NCBI RefSeq assembly: GCF_017876795.1 | Contig: NZ_JAGIOR010000001.1 | Coordinates: 715,501-779,500, forward strand | Direction of reading: 5' to 3' | Origin: Rhizobium leguminosarum | GTDB lineage: Bacteria; Pseudomonadota; Alphaproteobacteria; Rhizobiales; Rhizobiaceae | Length of the DNA: 64,000 nt | In this document: piece after piece, positions 53,089 through 61,311 of the stretch | How the letters are laid out: the number at the start of each line of letters is the position of its first letter | Numbering within the stretch: position 1 is the first letter of the stretch | Position numbers and translations under genes: made by a program | Notes under the pieces: model-generated | Told to the model about the DNA's origin: nothing | The model's input: only the letters and a program-made list of their open reading frames with translations | Database searches by the model: none

Positions 53089-53601
53089 ATGTTTGTAAAA
53101 AGTATCGTATCCGCTCTCGCACTCACCCTTGTTATGGCCGGAGTTGCGGCAGCGCAGCAGGCCGCCGCGCCGAACCGCATCCAGCAGTTCCAGGCATGGG
53201 GCGCCTACTCCTACAAGTCGGGCAACAGCACTGTCTGCTATGTGCTGTCCGTTCCGACGGCAAAGCAGCCGGCAAGCGTTGACCACGGCGACAACTTCTT
53301 CATCGTCTCGCAGCGTCCGGGCCAGAACATCTCCTACGAACCGCAGGCGATGATGGGCTACACGGTGAAGGAAAATTCGAAGATCAACGTCGTCATCGAC
53401 AACAAGAACTTCGTGATGTTCACCAAGGACAAGGCCGGCTGGGTCGAGAATGCGGCGCAGGAGCCAGCTCTCGTCGCGGCGATGAAGACCGGTCATTCGA
53501 TGACGGTGAATGCCGTTTCGCGCAAGGGCACCGGCACCTCCTACAGCTATTCGCTCTCCGGCATTTCGGCTGCGCTGAAACAGATCGAAAGCTGCAAGTA
53601 A
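53089..53601 (+). CDS. Invasion-associated locus B (IalB) family secreted protein
   Basis: 170-residue periplasmic or surface protein with a signal peptide (MFVKSIVSALALTLVMAGVAAA). The mature part shows the family pattern FQAWGAYSYKSGNSTVCYVLSVP, HGDNFFIVSQRPGQNISYEPQAMMGY and ends in SLSGISAALKQIESCK, with two cysteines likely paired. IalB of Bartonella is linked to erythrocyte invasion; plant-associated relatives are envelope proteins of unknown role. ATG 53089 follows CAGGAATCC. A GC-rich inverted repeat begins 25 bases after its stop. Confidence 0.88.
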   Translation: MFVKSIVSALALTLVMAGVAAAQQAAAPNRIQQFQAWGAYSYKSGNSTVCYVLSVPTAKQPASVDHGDNFFIVSQRPGQNISYEPQAMMGYTVKENSKINVVIDNKNFVMFTKDKAGWVENAAQEPALVAAMKTGHSMTVNAVSRKGTGTSYSYSLSGISAALKQIESCK

Positions 53602-53625
53602 GCGGTCTTCCCACCGCAGAATTTC

Positions 53626-53669
53626 GAGGGGCCGGCCTTGCGCCCCAGCCCCTAACTGAAATGTGGAAT
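53626..53669 (+). repeat. Left inverted repeat of the AAC(6')-like island
   Basis: Begins GAGGGGCCGGCCTTGCGCCC, continues with CAGCCCCTAACTGAAATGTG and ends GAAT. The inverse, with a few changes, lies at 54361-54406: the 25-base segment CCAGCCCCTAAC(T/C)GAAATGTGGAAT differs by one base. The two arms enclose about 690 bases. Confidence 0.75.
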
Positions 53670-53688
53670 ACTTTCTGTAGCAAATATC

Positions 53689-53727
53689 TGTCGCGAAACT
53701 CCAACTTTTGCAGTGAGTTTCGCGACA
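53689..53727 (-). repeat. Long perfect hairpin beyond the AAC(6')-like gene
   Basis: TGTCGCGAAACTC (53689-53701) and GAGTTTCGCGACA (53715-53727) are exact inverse copies with a 13-base loop. It lies 30 bases beyond the acetyltransferase stop. It has no T-run; it could be a 3' RNA structure or part of the element that carries the gene. The GTTRRRY/RYYYAAC cores of an integron attC site were not found. Confidence 0.6.
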
Positions 53728-53756
53728 AGCAATCCTCGTGGAAGGGCAACACCGGC

Positions 53757-54209
53757 CTACAGTGGCTTTCGGAAGAACACGACGCGCTGTGTCTCCTCAA
53801 ATCCTATAGCGGTATGGAGCGCATGGCTGGCTGAATTCTCAAGCAGCGCGTCAGAGCCAAACTCAACACACCCAAGCGACTTCCCCCAATCGGCAACGGC
53901 ATTGCAAAGCGATCGTGCGATACCCTTTCGCCTGTCAACGGGCCGGACATAAATCCCTTCGAGGAATAGAACGGGCGAGCTGCTGCATCCATTCACATAA
54001 TCATGTCGCAAAGTGGCCTCAGCAAACCCGACAGCTTCATTCGCAGCATTTCGAGCGATGAACGCGACGGCTTCTCCACTTTCTGAAAGAAACGCCCGGC
54101 CCAACTCAGCTCTATGATCTTCAAGCGAGTGATGCGGCCATAGCGCAACGCGAAGCTGCGCCCATGGCTCAACATCTTTTATAGTCCCAATCTCAATAGT
54201 CGATTCCAT
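53757..54209 (-). CDS. Aminoglycoside 6'-N-acetyltransferase-like GNAT protein
   Basis: 150-residue acetyltransferase. Features closely recall AAC(6')-I enzymes of enterobacteria: LRVALWPHHSLEDHRAEL near the start, FAEATLRHDYVNGCSSSPVLFLEGIYVRPVDRRKGIARSLCNAVADWGKSLGCVEFGSDALLENSASHALHTAIGFEETQRVVFFRKPL. The RHDYVNG and FLEGIYV motifs and the acetyl-CoA loop RRKGIA are intact, and the C-terminus GFEETxRVVFxRK is diagnostic. It would acetylate the 6'-amino group of aminoglycosides, or a natural relative. The gene is visibly AT-richer than its neighbours and lies between inverted repeats, signs of acquisition. ATG 54209 is the family start. Confidence 0.85.
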   Translation of the reverse strand: MESTIEIGTIKDVEPWAQLRVALWPHHSLEDHRAELGRAFLSESGEAVAFIARNAANEAVGFAEATLRHDYVNGCSSSPVLFLEGIYVRPVDRRKGIARSLCNAVADWGKSLGCVEFGSDALLENSASHALHTAIGFEETQRVVFFRKPL

Positions 54210-54360
54210 ATTGCGATTCCTTCTTGTCGCAAGAATCCCAATTAAAGCGACAGTTTTGGGACAGGTGAGTGCGCAGAATGCTTCACGAAGATATTTCCAG
54301 CAAGATAAACCGCCCCAAACACCCATGCCAAAAGGGGATTCGGCACCAGTATCTACTTGG

Positions 54361-54406
54361 ATTCCACATTTCGGTTAGGGGCTGGGTCTTGCGCCGGCCC
54401 TTCTCG
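54361..54406 (-). repeat. Right inverted repeat of the AAC(6')-like island
   Basis: Plus strand reads ATTCCACATTTCGGTTAGGGGCTGGG and ends CCGGCCCTTCTCG, the inverse of 53626-53669. It abuts another dispersed repeat (54411-54516). Confidence 0.75.
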
Positions 54407-54410
54407 ATTC

Positions 54411-54516
54411 CGTCTAAAGCGCGGCGCGATCTTTCAGATTCGCTTTCCACGCTTTAGGTCTTTGGTTTCCACATGTCGTTGTCGCAAAACCGCTGCACAG
54501 TTTTGTGCGACATGCA
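54411..54516 (+). repeat. Dispersed rhizobial intergenic repeat, copy 2
   Basis: CGTCTAAAGCGCGGCGCGATCTTTCAGATTCGC, CGCTTTAGGTCTTTGGTTT, CATGTCGTTGTCGCAAAACCGCTGCACA, TGTGCGACATGC: the same block order as 8331-8436. It lies between the island and rlmN. The stretch 54210-54360 inside the island has no gene. Confidence 0.72.
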
Positions 54517-54700
54517 GTGTAGTGACGCGCGGGCAAAATGATGCTAAAGCCCGCGGCAACAGCGGATAGATCGCGATCAGTCGCCTTTCCGCCATTCAAT
54601 TTTTGCCGATCTGCCGTCATGCGTCCGCAAGTCTTCCGGTTCACCCTGAAGCGTGCGGGCTCGCAGGGGCAGGACATGTTTGAATTCGGGATGAATGCCT

Positions 54701-55927
54701 ATGTCCGTCATGGATGCGATCGTTGTTAGCAAGCCGCAGGCGCGCACGTCCGCCAGCCTGGAAAAGCCGTCTTTGATCGGGCTGTCGCGCGAGGAGATGG
54801 GGGCGGCACTCCGGGAAAAGGGTGTGGCTGAGAAGCAGATCAAGATGCGTGTCGCGCAGCTCTGGAACTGGATCTATGTGCGCGGCGTCTCCGATTTCGA
54901 CCATATGACGAATGTCGCCAAGGATATGCGGGAAATGCTGAAGCAGCATTTCACCATCGAACGTCCGGAGATCGTCGAGGAGCAGGTCTCGAACGACGGC
55001 ACGCGCAAATGGCTGCTGCGTTTCCCCCCGCGGGGCGCCGGGCGCCCCGTCGAGATCGAAGCCGTCTACATTCCGGAAGAGGGCCGCGGCACGCTCTGCA
55101 TTTCCAGCCAAGTCGGCTGCACGCTCACCTGTTCCTTCTGTCATACCGGGACGCAGCGGCTGGTGCGCAACCTGACGGCAGAGGAAATTCTTTCACAGCT
55201 GCTGCTTGCCCGCGACCGGCTCGGCGACTTCCCGGATCGTCAAGCGCCGCAGGGCACGATCATGCCGGCCGAGGGCCGCAAGGTCAGCAACATCGTGATG
55301 ATGGGCATGGGTGAGCCGCTCTATAATTTCGACGCCGTCAAACAGGCATTGCTGATCGCCACGGATGGCGACGGCCTGTCGCTGTCCAGGCGCCGGGTGA
55401 CGCTTTCCACTTCCGGAGTCGTGCCGGAGATCTTCCGCACCGGCGATGAGATCGGCGTCATGCTGGCGATCTCGCTGCATGCGGTGCGCGACGACCTGCG
55501 CGACATCCTCGTGCCGATCAACAAGAAGTACCCGCTGAAGGAGCTGATCGAGGCGTGCCGGACGTATCCCGGCCTTTCGAATGCGCGGCGCATCACCTTC
55601 GAATATGTGATGCTGAAGGATGTCAACGACAGCCTGGAGGACGCCAAGGGGCTGATCAAACTGCTGAAGGGCGTGCCGGCGAAGATCAATCTCATTCCGT
55701 TCAATCCCTGGCCCGGCACCAATTACCAGTGTTCCGACTGGGAGCAGATCGAGAAGTTCGCCGATTTCATCAATTCGGCGGGTTACGCCTCGCCGATCCG
55801 CACGCCGCGCGGCCGCGATATTCTTGCCGCCTGCGGCCAACTGAAATCGGAGTCCGAACGTATGCGCAAGACCGAGCGCCTAGCCTTCGAGGCGATGATG
55901 ATCGCCAATCACGGCGCCGACGACTGA
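54701..55927 (+). CDS. rlmN: Dual-specificity RNA methyltransferase RlmN
   Basis: Radical-SAM enzyme that makes m2A2503 in 23S rRNA and m2A37 in some tRNAs. The CxxxCxxC motif is at C140, C144 and C147 ([16 protein letters not shown]); [24 protein letters not shown] and [23 protein letters not shown] follow. The catalytic cysteine lies near the C-terminus in [11 protein letters not shown]. 408 residues. ATG 54701 is preceded by GGGA nine bases upstream; ATG 54695 and 54710 are alternatives. Downstream of the repeat region, monocistronic. Confidence 0.94.
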   Translation: MSVMDAIVVSKPQARTSASLEKPSLIGLSREEMGAALREKGVAEKQIKMRVAQLWNWIYVRGVSDFDHMTNVAKDMREMLKQHFTIERPEIVEEQVSNDGTRKWLLRFPPRGAGRPVEIEAVYIPEEGRGTLCISSQVGCTLTCSFCHTGTQRLVRNLTAEEILSQLLLARDRLGDFPDRQAPQGTIMPAEGRKVSNIVMMGMGEPLYNFDAVKQALLIATDGDGLSLSRRRVTLSTSGVVPEIFRTGDEIGVMLAISLHAVRDDLRDILVPINKKYPLKELIEACRTYPGLSNARRITFEYVMLKDVNDSLEDAKGLIKLLKGVPAKINLIPFNPWPGTNYQCSDWEQIEKFADFINSAGYASPIRTPRGRDILAACGQLKSESERMRKTERLAFEAMMIANHGADD

Positions 55928-56020
55928 TCAGCAAGTTTGATCCTTGCTACAATTCTCCGCGATTGATTTCAGGGGGCGCCTTTCCTAAAACTGGCGCCAA
56001 AATCATTCAGGAGGATACAA

Positions 56021-56974
56021 ATGCGCCCGGTTCTGCTCGCTCTCGCCGCCACTTTGGCCCTTTCCCTGCCCGCAAAGGCTGACAATGTGACGGTTGCCGT
56101 GACGGCGATCGTCGAACATCCGGCGCTGGATGCGGCGCGCAAGGGCGTTCTCGATGCCCTGACGGCGGCCGGCTACAAGGAGGGCGAGAACCTGAAATTC
56201 GTCTTCGAGTCGGCGCAGGGCAATCCGGCGACGGCGGCCCAGATCGCCCGCCAGTTCGCCGGCGATGAGCCGAATGTCATTGTGCCGATCTCCACGCCGT
56301 CGGCCCAGGCGGTCGTCTCCTCGACGCGCGACATCCCGGTCGTCTTCACCGCCGTCTCCGATCCGCTCGGCGCCCAGCTCGTCAAGAACATGGACAAACC
56401 CGGCGGCAACGTCACCGGCCTTTCCGACATGTCGCCGGTCGCCGAGCACATCGCGCTGATCAAGGAAATCCTGCCTGATGTGAAAACCATCGGCTATCTC
56501 TACAATTCCGGTGAAGCGAACTCCGTTTCGCTGCTCGCCGTGTTGAAGACCGAAGCCGAAAAGGCCGGCCTGAAGGTTGTGGAATCAGCTGCCACCAAGT
56601 CGGCCGAGGTCCAGGGTGCCGCACGCGCCCTCGTCGGCCGCGCCGATGTGATCTACATCCCGACCGACAACACGATCATCTCGGCGCTGGAAGGCGCCGT
56701 CGCGGTTGCCGAGGAGAGCAAACTGCCGCTCTTCACCGCCGATACGGATTCGGTTTCGCGCGGTTCGATCGCCGCCCTCGGCTTCAACTATTATGATGTC
56801 GGCAAGCAGACGGGCGAAATCGTCGTGCGTGTGCTGAAGGGCGAAAACCCCGGTGATATCGCGGTCAAGACTGCGGCCGGCAGCGATCTCGTCGTCAACA
56901 AGGCTGCTGCGGCCAAGATGGGCGTCACCCTGCCACAGAGCGTGCTTTCCCGCGCGACCAAAGTCATCGAATAA
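56021..56974 (+). CDS. ABC transporter substrate-binding protein (TrpX family)
   Basis: 317-residue periplasmic protein of the DUF534 type, with signal peptide (MRPVLLALAATLALSLPAKA). Body: VAVTAIVEHPALDAARKGVLDALTAAGYKEGENLKFVFESAQGN, PVVFTAVSDPLGAQLVKNMDKPGGNVTGLSDM, and YIPTDNTIISALEGAVAVAEESKLPLFTADTDSV. The family binds aromatic amino acids or nucleosides in streptococci (TrpX) and is diverse in rhizobia. ATG follows AGGAGGATACAA, a strong site. Permease and ATPase genes lie 1.9 kb downstream, separated by an insertion sequence. RNA from this promoter is probably cut or stopped by the IS. Confidence 0.88.
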   Translation: MRPVLLALAATLALSLPAKADNVTVAVTAIVEHPALDAARKGVLDALTAAGYKEGENLKFVFESAQGNPATAAQIARQFAGDEPNVIVPISTPSAQAVVSSTRDIPVVFTAVSDPLGAQLVKNMDKPGGNVTGLSDMSPVAEHIALIKEILPDVKTIGYLYNSGEANSVSLLAVLKTEAEKAGLKVVESAATKSAEVQGAARALVGRADVIYIPTDNTIISALEGAVAVAEESKLPLFTADTDSVSRGSIAALGFNYYDVGKQTGEIVVRVLKGENPGDIAVKTAAGSDLVVNKAAAAKMGVTLPQSVLSRATKVIE

Positions 56975-57118
56975 TCCGCCGCATTTTTAATCCCATAGGG
57001 CCTGAGACGGAACAAACGATTCGTTAGATCTTGGTAGATTACTTGGTGTAGAGATGAGCGATGCTGGACGGAGGTTAAACTTTCTGATTCAGTGGGCGAA
57101 TGAATTTGAGCGACCTGG

Positions 57119-58366
57119 ATGATTGATATCGCGGCGATCAAAGCTCGCTTTGAGACGCTTGCGCCTTATCTCGATGAGCGGGCACGGCGTTTGTTGGCGG
57201 CAACCGAGGCTCGCGCGGCGGGCCGGGGTGGAGTGACGGCGGTTTCGGCGGCGACCGGCGTTGCGCGCAGTACGATCGGGCGCGGTCTTACGGAGTTGCG
57301 GACCGCAGATGCACGACTGGAACGCCGGGTTCGGCGGCCGGGCGGCGGCCGCAGGCCAAAGATCGAGACTGAGCCGGGCCTCTTGGCTGCACTTGAAGAA
57401 TTGGTTCAATCGGCGATCCGTGGCGATCCTGAAGCAGCATTGTTGTGGGTGAGCAGAAGCCAGCGCCACCTTGCCGGCGCATTGGCACAACGCGGCTTTA
57501 CGGCCAGCCAGAAGTTGGTTGGTCGGCTGCTGCGCAAGCTTGGCTTCAGCCTCCAGGCCAACAAGAAGACCTTGGAGGGGGCGTCTCATCCTGACCGCGA
57601 CACCCAGTTCGAACACATCAACGAGAAGATCAAGCAGTTCCAGGCGGCCGGCCAGGCCGCCATTTCGGTCGACACAAAGAAAAAGGAGCTGGTTGGCGAT
57701 TTCAAGAACGGCGGGCGTGAGCTGCGTCCCAAAGGCGGCCCCGAACCCGTGCGCGTTCACGACTTCAAGATACCCGAACTCGGCAAGGTCGCACCTTACG
57801 GCGTCTACGACATCACCAACAACTCGGGTTGGGTGAATGTCGGCATCGATCATGACACCGCCGCCTTTGCCGTAGAGAGCATTCGACGGTGGTGGAATGT
57901 CTTGGGAAAGAGCCGCTATCCTGGTTCAACCGGTCTACTCATTACCGCCGATTGCGGTGGCAGCAACGGGGCCCGTGTGCGACTGTGGAAGCGCGAGCTT
58001 CAATCATTCGCCAATGAAACTGGGTTAGCTATCACGGTCGCTCACCACCCGCCGGGGACCAGCAAATGGAACCGCATAGAACACCGGCTATTTGCATTCA
58101 TCACACAGAATTGGCGCGGCAAGCCCCTCGTCAGTCATGAGGTCATCGTTCAACTGATCGGGGCCACGACGACGGCCAACGGGCTCGACGTTCAATGTTG
58201 CCTCGACGAAAATGACTATCCCAAGGCCATCAAGATCACCGATGCTGAAATGAATGCAATCAATATTGATCGTGATCCCTTCCACGGTGAGTGGAACTAC
58301 ACGATTTCGCCCACCTCCGTTGTGTCCGATAGCGCTATCGCCGAGAGTGTTGCCGATGATCGATGA
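57119..58366 (+). CDS. ISAzo13 family transposase
   Basis: 415-residue DDE transposase. N-terminal helix-turn-helix with SAATGVARSTIGRGLTELR; the HTH is followed by RRPGGGRRPK. Catalytic acids fit D185 (AISVDTKKKELVG), D278 (LLITADCGGSNGARVRLWKRELQ) and E321 (HHPPGTSKWNRIEHRLFAFI). All appear intact, so the element may still be active. The start ATG at 57119 lies about 120 bases inside the left end. The stop overlaps the next gene's start by 11 bases. Confidence 0.9.
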   Translation: MIDIAAIKARFETLAPYLDERARRLLAATEARAAGRGGVTAVSAATGVARSTIGRGLTELRTADARLERRVRRPGGGRRPKIETEPGLLAALEELVQSAIRGDPEAALLWVSRSQRHLAGALAQRGFTASQKLVGRLLRKLGFSLQANKKTLEGASHPDRDTQFEHINEKIKQFQAAGQAAISVDTKKKELVGDFKNGGRELRPKGGPEPVRVHDFKIPELGKVAPYGVYDITNNSGWVNVGIDHDTAAFAVESIRRWWNVLGKSRYPGSTGLLITADCGGSNGARVRLWKRELQSFANETGLAITVAHHPPGTSKWNRIEHRLFAFITQNWRGKPLVSHEVIVQLIGATTTANGLDVQCCLDENDYPKAIKITDAEMNAINIDRDPFHGEWNYTISPTSVVSDSAIAESVADDR

Positions 58367-58697
58367 TCCTGAGAAAACCGATCACCTTGTTCGTGAACTC
58401 GAGGCGTCACTTCCCCTCGAAACGAGGCTGTCTCAAACGCTTAAAATAACGCTGACCAAGCAATCCCCGGATCTCGAGATCCCCGATGGTTGCAACGTGA
58501 CAAGCCTTTTCTACATGGGAGAAGAGGGCGGGATTGTGTGCGCGTTGGACATCGGCGGACCGGAAACCAAAACCCCCTGCATCGTCTCCATCACGCATCT
58601 CATCTTTAACAAACGGATGCCGCTGTTCCGGCAAATCGACGCCTATCAACGGCACCGTATCAAGAAGCTCAAACAGCAAAACGGTCGCAACTACTGA
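58356..58697 (+). CDS. Small passenger protein of the insertion sequence (unknown)
   Basis: 113 residues from ATG 58356, which lies inside the end of the transposase gene, so it is probably translated by coupling. Seen: SLPLETRLSQTLKITLTKQSPDL, then CNVTSLFYMGEEGGIVCALDIGG and a basic tail RHRIKKLKQQNGRNY. No domain was recognised. Its location inside the candidate IS, before the right duplication, suggests it travels with the transposase; a role in regulating transposition is conjecture. Confidence 0.6.
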   Translation: MIDDPEKTDHLVRELEASLPLETRLSQTLKITLTKQSPDLEIPDGCNVTSLFYMGEEGGIVCALDIGGPETKTPCIVSITHLIFNKRMPLFRQIDAYQRHRIKKLKQQNGRNY

Positions 58698-58776
58698 CCT
58701 TCAATCCGGACATAAGCCAGACACCGGTTTGTCAAAATATGCAGTGCTTATATGGCGTCAGATCCATAGTGGTATT

Positions 58777-58806
58777 CAGCCGCTCCCGTTTGCACGGGGG
58801 CGGCTG
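58777..58806 (+). other. Hairpin ahead of the ABC permease gene
   Basis: CAGCCGC-TCCCG and CGGGG-GCGGCTG pair around a short loop. It lies right of the IS, about 60 bases before the permease. With the IS removed it would fall in the spacer between binding-protein and permease genes, where hairpins often favour the binding protein's message. Confidence 0.5.
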
Positions 58807-58868
58807 TTGGTATTACAAAGCTGCGGTTTCGCGACGGGCGGAACGGAAACGAAAAGGGGCAGAAAGCC

Positions 58869-59747
58869 TTGAGCCAAATCGCATTCTGGGGGGCCGTCGA
58901 GCTCGGCCTGGTCTATTCCTTCGTCGCTCTCGGCGTTTATCTCGCCTTCCGTGTTCTGGACTTTCCCGACCTGACGGTTGACGGCTCCTTTCCGCTCGGC
59001 GCGGCGGTGACCGCGGTGCTGATCATTGCCGGCGTCAATGCCTGGCTTGCGGCTCTGGTCGCGATGGCGGCCGGTGCGGGTGCGGGCATGGTGACGGCGC
59101 TGCTCAACGTGCGCTTCAAGATCCTCAACCTGCTTGCCTCGATCCTGACGATGATCGCGCTGTTTTCCGTCAATCTGCGCGTGATGGGCAAACCCAATGT
59201 CGCCCTCATCAATGCCGACACGATGATCAGCCCGTTCTTCGGCCACGGCCTTCGCGATTTCTATGTACGGCCGCTGTTCGTCGGCGTTCTCGTCGTCATC
59301 GCGCTCATCCTGGTCTGGCGCTTCCTGGAAAGCGATGCCGGGCTGGCGATGCGAGCGACCGGCGCCAATGCGCGGATGGCGCGGGCGCAGGGCGTCGATA
59401 CCAGCCGGCAGATCTATCTCGGCATGGCGATCTCGAATGCGCTGGTGGCGCTTGGCGGCGCGCTGTTTGCGCAGACGAACGGTTTTGCCGACGTCACCTC
59501 GGGCGTCGGCACGATCGTCGTCGGTCTTGCCGCCGTCATCATCGGCGAGACGCTGCTCGGGCGCCGCGGGCTGCTGATCGCGTTGATCGGCTGCGTGCTC
59601 GGCTCGATCCTCTATCGCATCGCGATCCAGCTGGCGCTGTCCAGCGATGTCATCGGCCTACAGGCATCCGACCTCAATTTCGTAACGGCGGTGCTGGTGA
59701 CCGTGGCGCTCATCCTGCCCCGTCTTCGCGGAGGTGCCGCATCGTGA
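58869..59747 (+). CDS. ABC transporter permease (TrpY / inner-membrane translocator type)
   Basis: 292-residue membrane protein with about eight hydrophobic segments. Landmarks: FWGAVELGLVYSFVALGVYLAFRVLDFPDLTVDGSFPLGAAV at the start, NVRFKILNLLASILTMIALFSVNLRVMGKPNV, then ESDAGLAMRATGANARMARAQGVDTSRQIYLGMAISNALVALGGALFAQ, the EAA-type loop, and GLAAVIIGETLLGRRGLLI. Start is a TTG after GGGGCAGAAAGCC. It overlaps the ATPase start by four bases (GTGA). The binding-protein gene on the far side of the IS is its probable partner. Confidence 0.88.
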   Translation: MSQIAFWGAVELGLVYSFVALGVYLAFRVLDFPDLTVDGSFPLGAAVTAVLIIAGVNAWLAALVAMAAGAGAGMVTALLNVRFKILNLLASILTMIALFSVNLRVMGKPNVALINADTMISPFFGHGLRDFYVRPLFVGVLVVIALILVWRFLESDAGLAMRATGANARMARAQGVDTSRQIYLGMAISNALVALGGALFAQTNGFADVTSGVGTIVVGLAAVIIGETLLGRRGLLIALIGCVLGSILYRIAIQLALSSDVIGLQASDLNFVTAVLVTVALILPRLRGGAAS

Positions 59748-60538
59748 TCAGCGTCAAGGACATCAAGGTTATTTTCGGGCGCGGCACGCCGCTGCAGAAG
59801 CAGGCACTGAACGGCGTCAGCCTGACCATCGAGCAAGGCTCCTTCGTAACTGTCATCGGCTCCAACGGCGCCGGCAAATCGACGTTGCTCGGCGTGCTCG
59901 CCGGCGACGTCCTGCCGAGCGAGGGGCAGGTGCTGATCGGCAAGAACGAGGTGACGCGCAGGTCGACGGCATCACGCGCCGGTCTGGTTGCGCGTGTGTT
60001 CCAGGATCCGCTGACGGGAAGCTGCGGCGCGCTGTCGATCGAAGAAAATCTCGCTCTGGCGGCCAGTCGGGGCAAGAAGCGCGGGCTTGCACCGGCGCTC
60101 GGTGGTAGCAGGCGCGACTATTTCCGGGAGCGGATCGCCGAACTCAATCTCGGGCTGGAAAACCGGTTGAAGGACCGCATGGATCTGCTCTCCGGCGGGC
60201 AGCGCCAGGCCGTTTCGCTTGTCATGGCGACGCTTGCCGGCTCGGAAGTGCTGCTGCTCGACGAACATACGGCAGCGCTCGATCCCGGGATGGCGGAGTT
60301 CGTGATGAACCTCACCCAGAAGATCGTTACCGAGCGCAAGCTGACGACGATGATGGTGACGCACTCCATGCGCCAGGCGCTGGATTACGGCCACCGCACG
60401 ATCATGCTGCATGGCGGCGAGATCGTTCTCGACGTGGCGGGCGACAACAGAAAGAACCTGCAGGTCGAGGACCTGATCGCGATGTTCCGAAAGATGCGCG
60501 GCCAGACGCTCGATGACGATGCTTTGCTGATCGGATAA
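59744..60538 (+). CDS. ABC transporter ATP-binding protein (TrpZ type)
   Basis: 264-residue ATPase. Walker A is IGSNGAGKSTLLGVLAGD, Q-loop ARVFQDPLTGSCGALSIEENLALA, signature LSGGQRQAVSLVMA, Walker B VLLLDEHTAALD (with Glu-His in place of the usual Glu-Pro) and H-loop VTHSMRQALDYGHRTIMLHGGEI. Start GTG overlaps the permease stop. With the upstream permease and the binding protein beyond the IS it completes the importer. Downstream, a LysE gene converges with a 46-base gap. Confidence 0.9.
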   Translation: MISVKDIKVIFGRGTPLQKQALNGVSLTIEQGSFVTVIGSNGAGKSTLLGVLAGDVLPSEGQVLIGKNEVTRRSTASRAGLVARVFQDPLTGSCGALSIEENLALAASRGKKRGLAPALGGSRRDYFRERIAELNLGLENRLKDRMDLLSGGQRQAVSLVMATLAGSEVLLLDEHTAALDPGMAEFVMNLTQKIVTERKLTTMMVTHSMRQALDYGHRTIMLHGGEIVLDVAGDNRKNLQVEDLIAMFRKMRGQTLDDDALLIG

Positions 60539-60584
60539 ACCGACAGCGTGCTGATCGGCTAAGGCCTATCGCGGGATTGTCTGA

Positions 60585-61226
60585 TCATCTGGCCTGGGTG
60601 AGCAGGATCTTCGCGGCGAAGACCGAGAAGACGCCGGCGAAGGTATAGTCCATGCCGCGCAGCACCTTCTTGTTGTTCTGCAGCCAGGAGGCCAGCCAGT
60701 CGGCGGCAAAGACGACGCTGGCATTGACCGGCATGCCGATCAGGATGAAGCAAAGCCCGAGGAAAAGCAGCTTCTGCGTGACGGCGGGATCGCCGGCTCT
60801 GACGAATTGCGGCAGGAAGGTCATGAAGAAGATGATGACCTTGGGGTTCAGAAGATTGACCCAGAAACCCGACGAGATGTTCGAAAGCGCCGTGCCCTTC
60901 TGCTCCTCGACCTTGGCGACGGTCAGCTTCGAGCCGAAGCGGATCGCCTGCACGGCCAGCCAGAGCAGATAGGCGGCACCACCGGTCTTCAGAATCAGGA
61001 AGGCGGTCGGTGAGGCGGTGATCAGCGCCGAAATGCCGAAGGCGACCAGCATGGTGTGAACGACGATGCCGAGGCTGGTGCCGACGACGACGAAAAGAGC
61101 CGCCTTCTTGCCCTGGGCCAGCGAACGACTGATCGACAGTGTCATGTCGGGGCCTGGGGTCGCCGCGAGCAGCAGCGTCGCGGCGGCAAAGGCGAGAAGC
61201 GTCGACAGGCCGGGCAGGAAGTCCAT
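60585..61226 (-). CDS. LysE/RhtB-family amino-acid exporter
   Basis: 213-residue membrane protein with six hydrophobic segments. The N-terminus shows the family motif ATPGPDMTLSISRSLAQGKKAALFVVVGTSLGIVVHTMLVAFGISAL; the middle has FGSKLTVAKVEEQKGTALSNISSGFWVNLLNPKVIIFFMTFLPQFV, a hallmark. Members export homoserine, threonine, lysine or related compounds; the substrate is unknown. ATG is weakly supported by GAGTGTGCC. Alone on the minus strand. Confidence 0.9.
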   Translation of the reverse strand: MDFLPGLSTLLAFAAATLLLAATPGPDMTLSISRSLAQGKKAALFVVVGTSLGIVVHTMLVAFGISALITASPTAFLILKTGGAAYLLWLAVQAIRFGSKLTVAKVEEQKGTALSNISSGFWVNLLNPKVIIFFMTFLPQFVRAGDPAVTQKLLFLGLCFILIGMPVNASVVFAADWLASWLQNNKKVLRGMDYTFAGVFSVFAAKILLTQAR

Positions 61227-61311
61227 GGCACACTCCGAAAGCCGGAAAAGATCGGACGATTTCTTATCCGGCTTTCAGAAAATTACCAATCAAACCTTGG
61301 AATAGTACCGA

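Larger units (their letters stand above)
56993..58769 (+). mobile_element. ISAzo13-type insertion sequence with candidate target duplication
   Basis: CCATAG occurs at 56993-56998 and again at 58764-58769, outside a coding pair (transposase plus a small overlapping gene). If these are target duplications the element spans 56999-58763 (1765 bp). Its ends, GGCCTGAGACGG and (on the minus strand) ATCTGACGCC, are only weakly similar, so the exact ends are not settled. The joined flanks restore a plausible spacer within an ABC operon. Confidence 0.6.

Noticed and set aside
53626..54406. Integron gene cassette
   Set aside because: No integrase gene and no attC core motifs near the hairpin; the flanking inverted repeats do not match 59-base elements.
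54577..54711. Short minus-strand frame (44 codons) overlapping the rlmN start
   Set aside because: Some protein-like composition, but no ribosome-binding site, no family, and it overlaps rlmN; a plus-strand frame over the same bases is equally plausible, so neither was called.
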